A DNA stretch of 5,547 nucleotides from an uncultured Treponema sp. (GTDB lineage Bacteria; Spirochaetota; Spirochaetia; Treponematales; Treponemataceae), in contig CAMJAJ010000112.1 of the NCBI GenBank assembly GCA_946403565.1, positions 1-5,547 on the forward strand, written 5' to 3'. Each line of letters begins with the position of its first letter. Position 1 is the stretch's first letter. The notes beneath the pieces are model-generated. The model was not told where the DNA came from and ran no database searches. It worked only from the letters and a program-made list of their open reading frames with translations. A program made the translations under genes and the position numbers. Shown here one piece after another: positions 5,455 to 5,547 of this stretch.

Positions 5455-5547
5455 GAGCTCAAAGCGGCAACTTTAAGAGCTCAAAGCGGCAACTTTACCA
5501 GCTCAAAGCGGCAGCTTTACCAGCTCAAAGCGGCAGCTTTACCAGCT
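5439..5547. repeat. 22-bp tandem repeat array, cut by the right edge
   Basis: Five head-to-tail units without spacers start at 5439, 5461, 5483, 5505 and 5527; the last lacks its final base because the window ends. Each begins AAAGCGGC and ends AGCTC. The units form a graded series: 1 and 2 are identical and carry AACTTTAAG in the middle, 3 carries AACTTTACC, and 4 and 5 carry AGCTTTACC. Each unit can fold as a small hairpin, AAAG/CTTT in units 1-3 and AAAGC/GCTTT around GGCA in units 4-5. Unit 1 overlaps the acetyltransferase stop. The array's true length is unknown. Confidence 0.95.

Noticed and set aside
5439..5547. CRISPR array
   Set aside because: The 22-bp units abut each other with no spacers, and no cas genes are present.

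Overview
The window comes from a bacterial genome with moderately high GC coding sequence, short AT-rich intergenic gaps and sigma70-type promoter elements. The HTH–desulfoferrodoxin protein, the MATE transporter and the RimJ/RimL-type acetyltransferase are of kinds common in host-associated anaerobes (Clostridia, Negativicutes, some spirochaetes). A CDP-glucose 4,6-dehydratase points to a glycosylated surface polysaccharide or LPS. The phylum cannot be fixed from this sequence alone.

Layout. Left part, minus strand: a two-gene unit of CDP-glucose 4,6-dehydratase (rfbG, 1305-2402) followed 2 bp later by an acyltransferase-3 membrane protein (106-1302). Downstream of it a strong promoter (49-77) fires out of the left edge into what looks like the first 13 codons of another gene. 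The 188-bp gap 2403-2590 is a divergent promoter region. Right part, plus strand: a MATE-family efflux protein (2591-3970), a 50-residue small ORF with a very strong ribosome binding site (3980-4132), a 135-bp gap, an HTH regulator fused to a desulfoferrodoxin/superoxide reductase-like domain (4268-4858), a long hairpin (4865-4899), a GNAT acetyltransferase (4927-5454), and a 22-bp tandem repeat array that starts inside the acetyltransferase's last codons and runs off the right edge (5439-5547).

How the genes may work together. The left unit fits synthesis and O-acylation of a deoxy- or dideoxy-sugar in a surface glycan. The right part looks like a stress/efflux neighbourhood: a drug/cation exporter, a possible redox-sensing repressor and an acetyltransferase. 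No direct link between these is proven. The points most worth a second look are the repeat array supplying the acetyltransferase C-terminus, the HTH–desulfoferrodoxin fusion that keeps the iron ligands but lacks the catalytic lysine, the unlisted 50-residue ORF, and two apparently leaderless promoters with identical -10 to ATG spacing.
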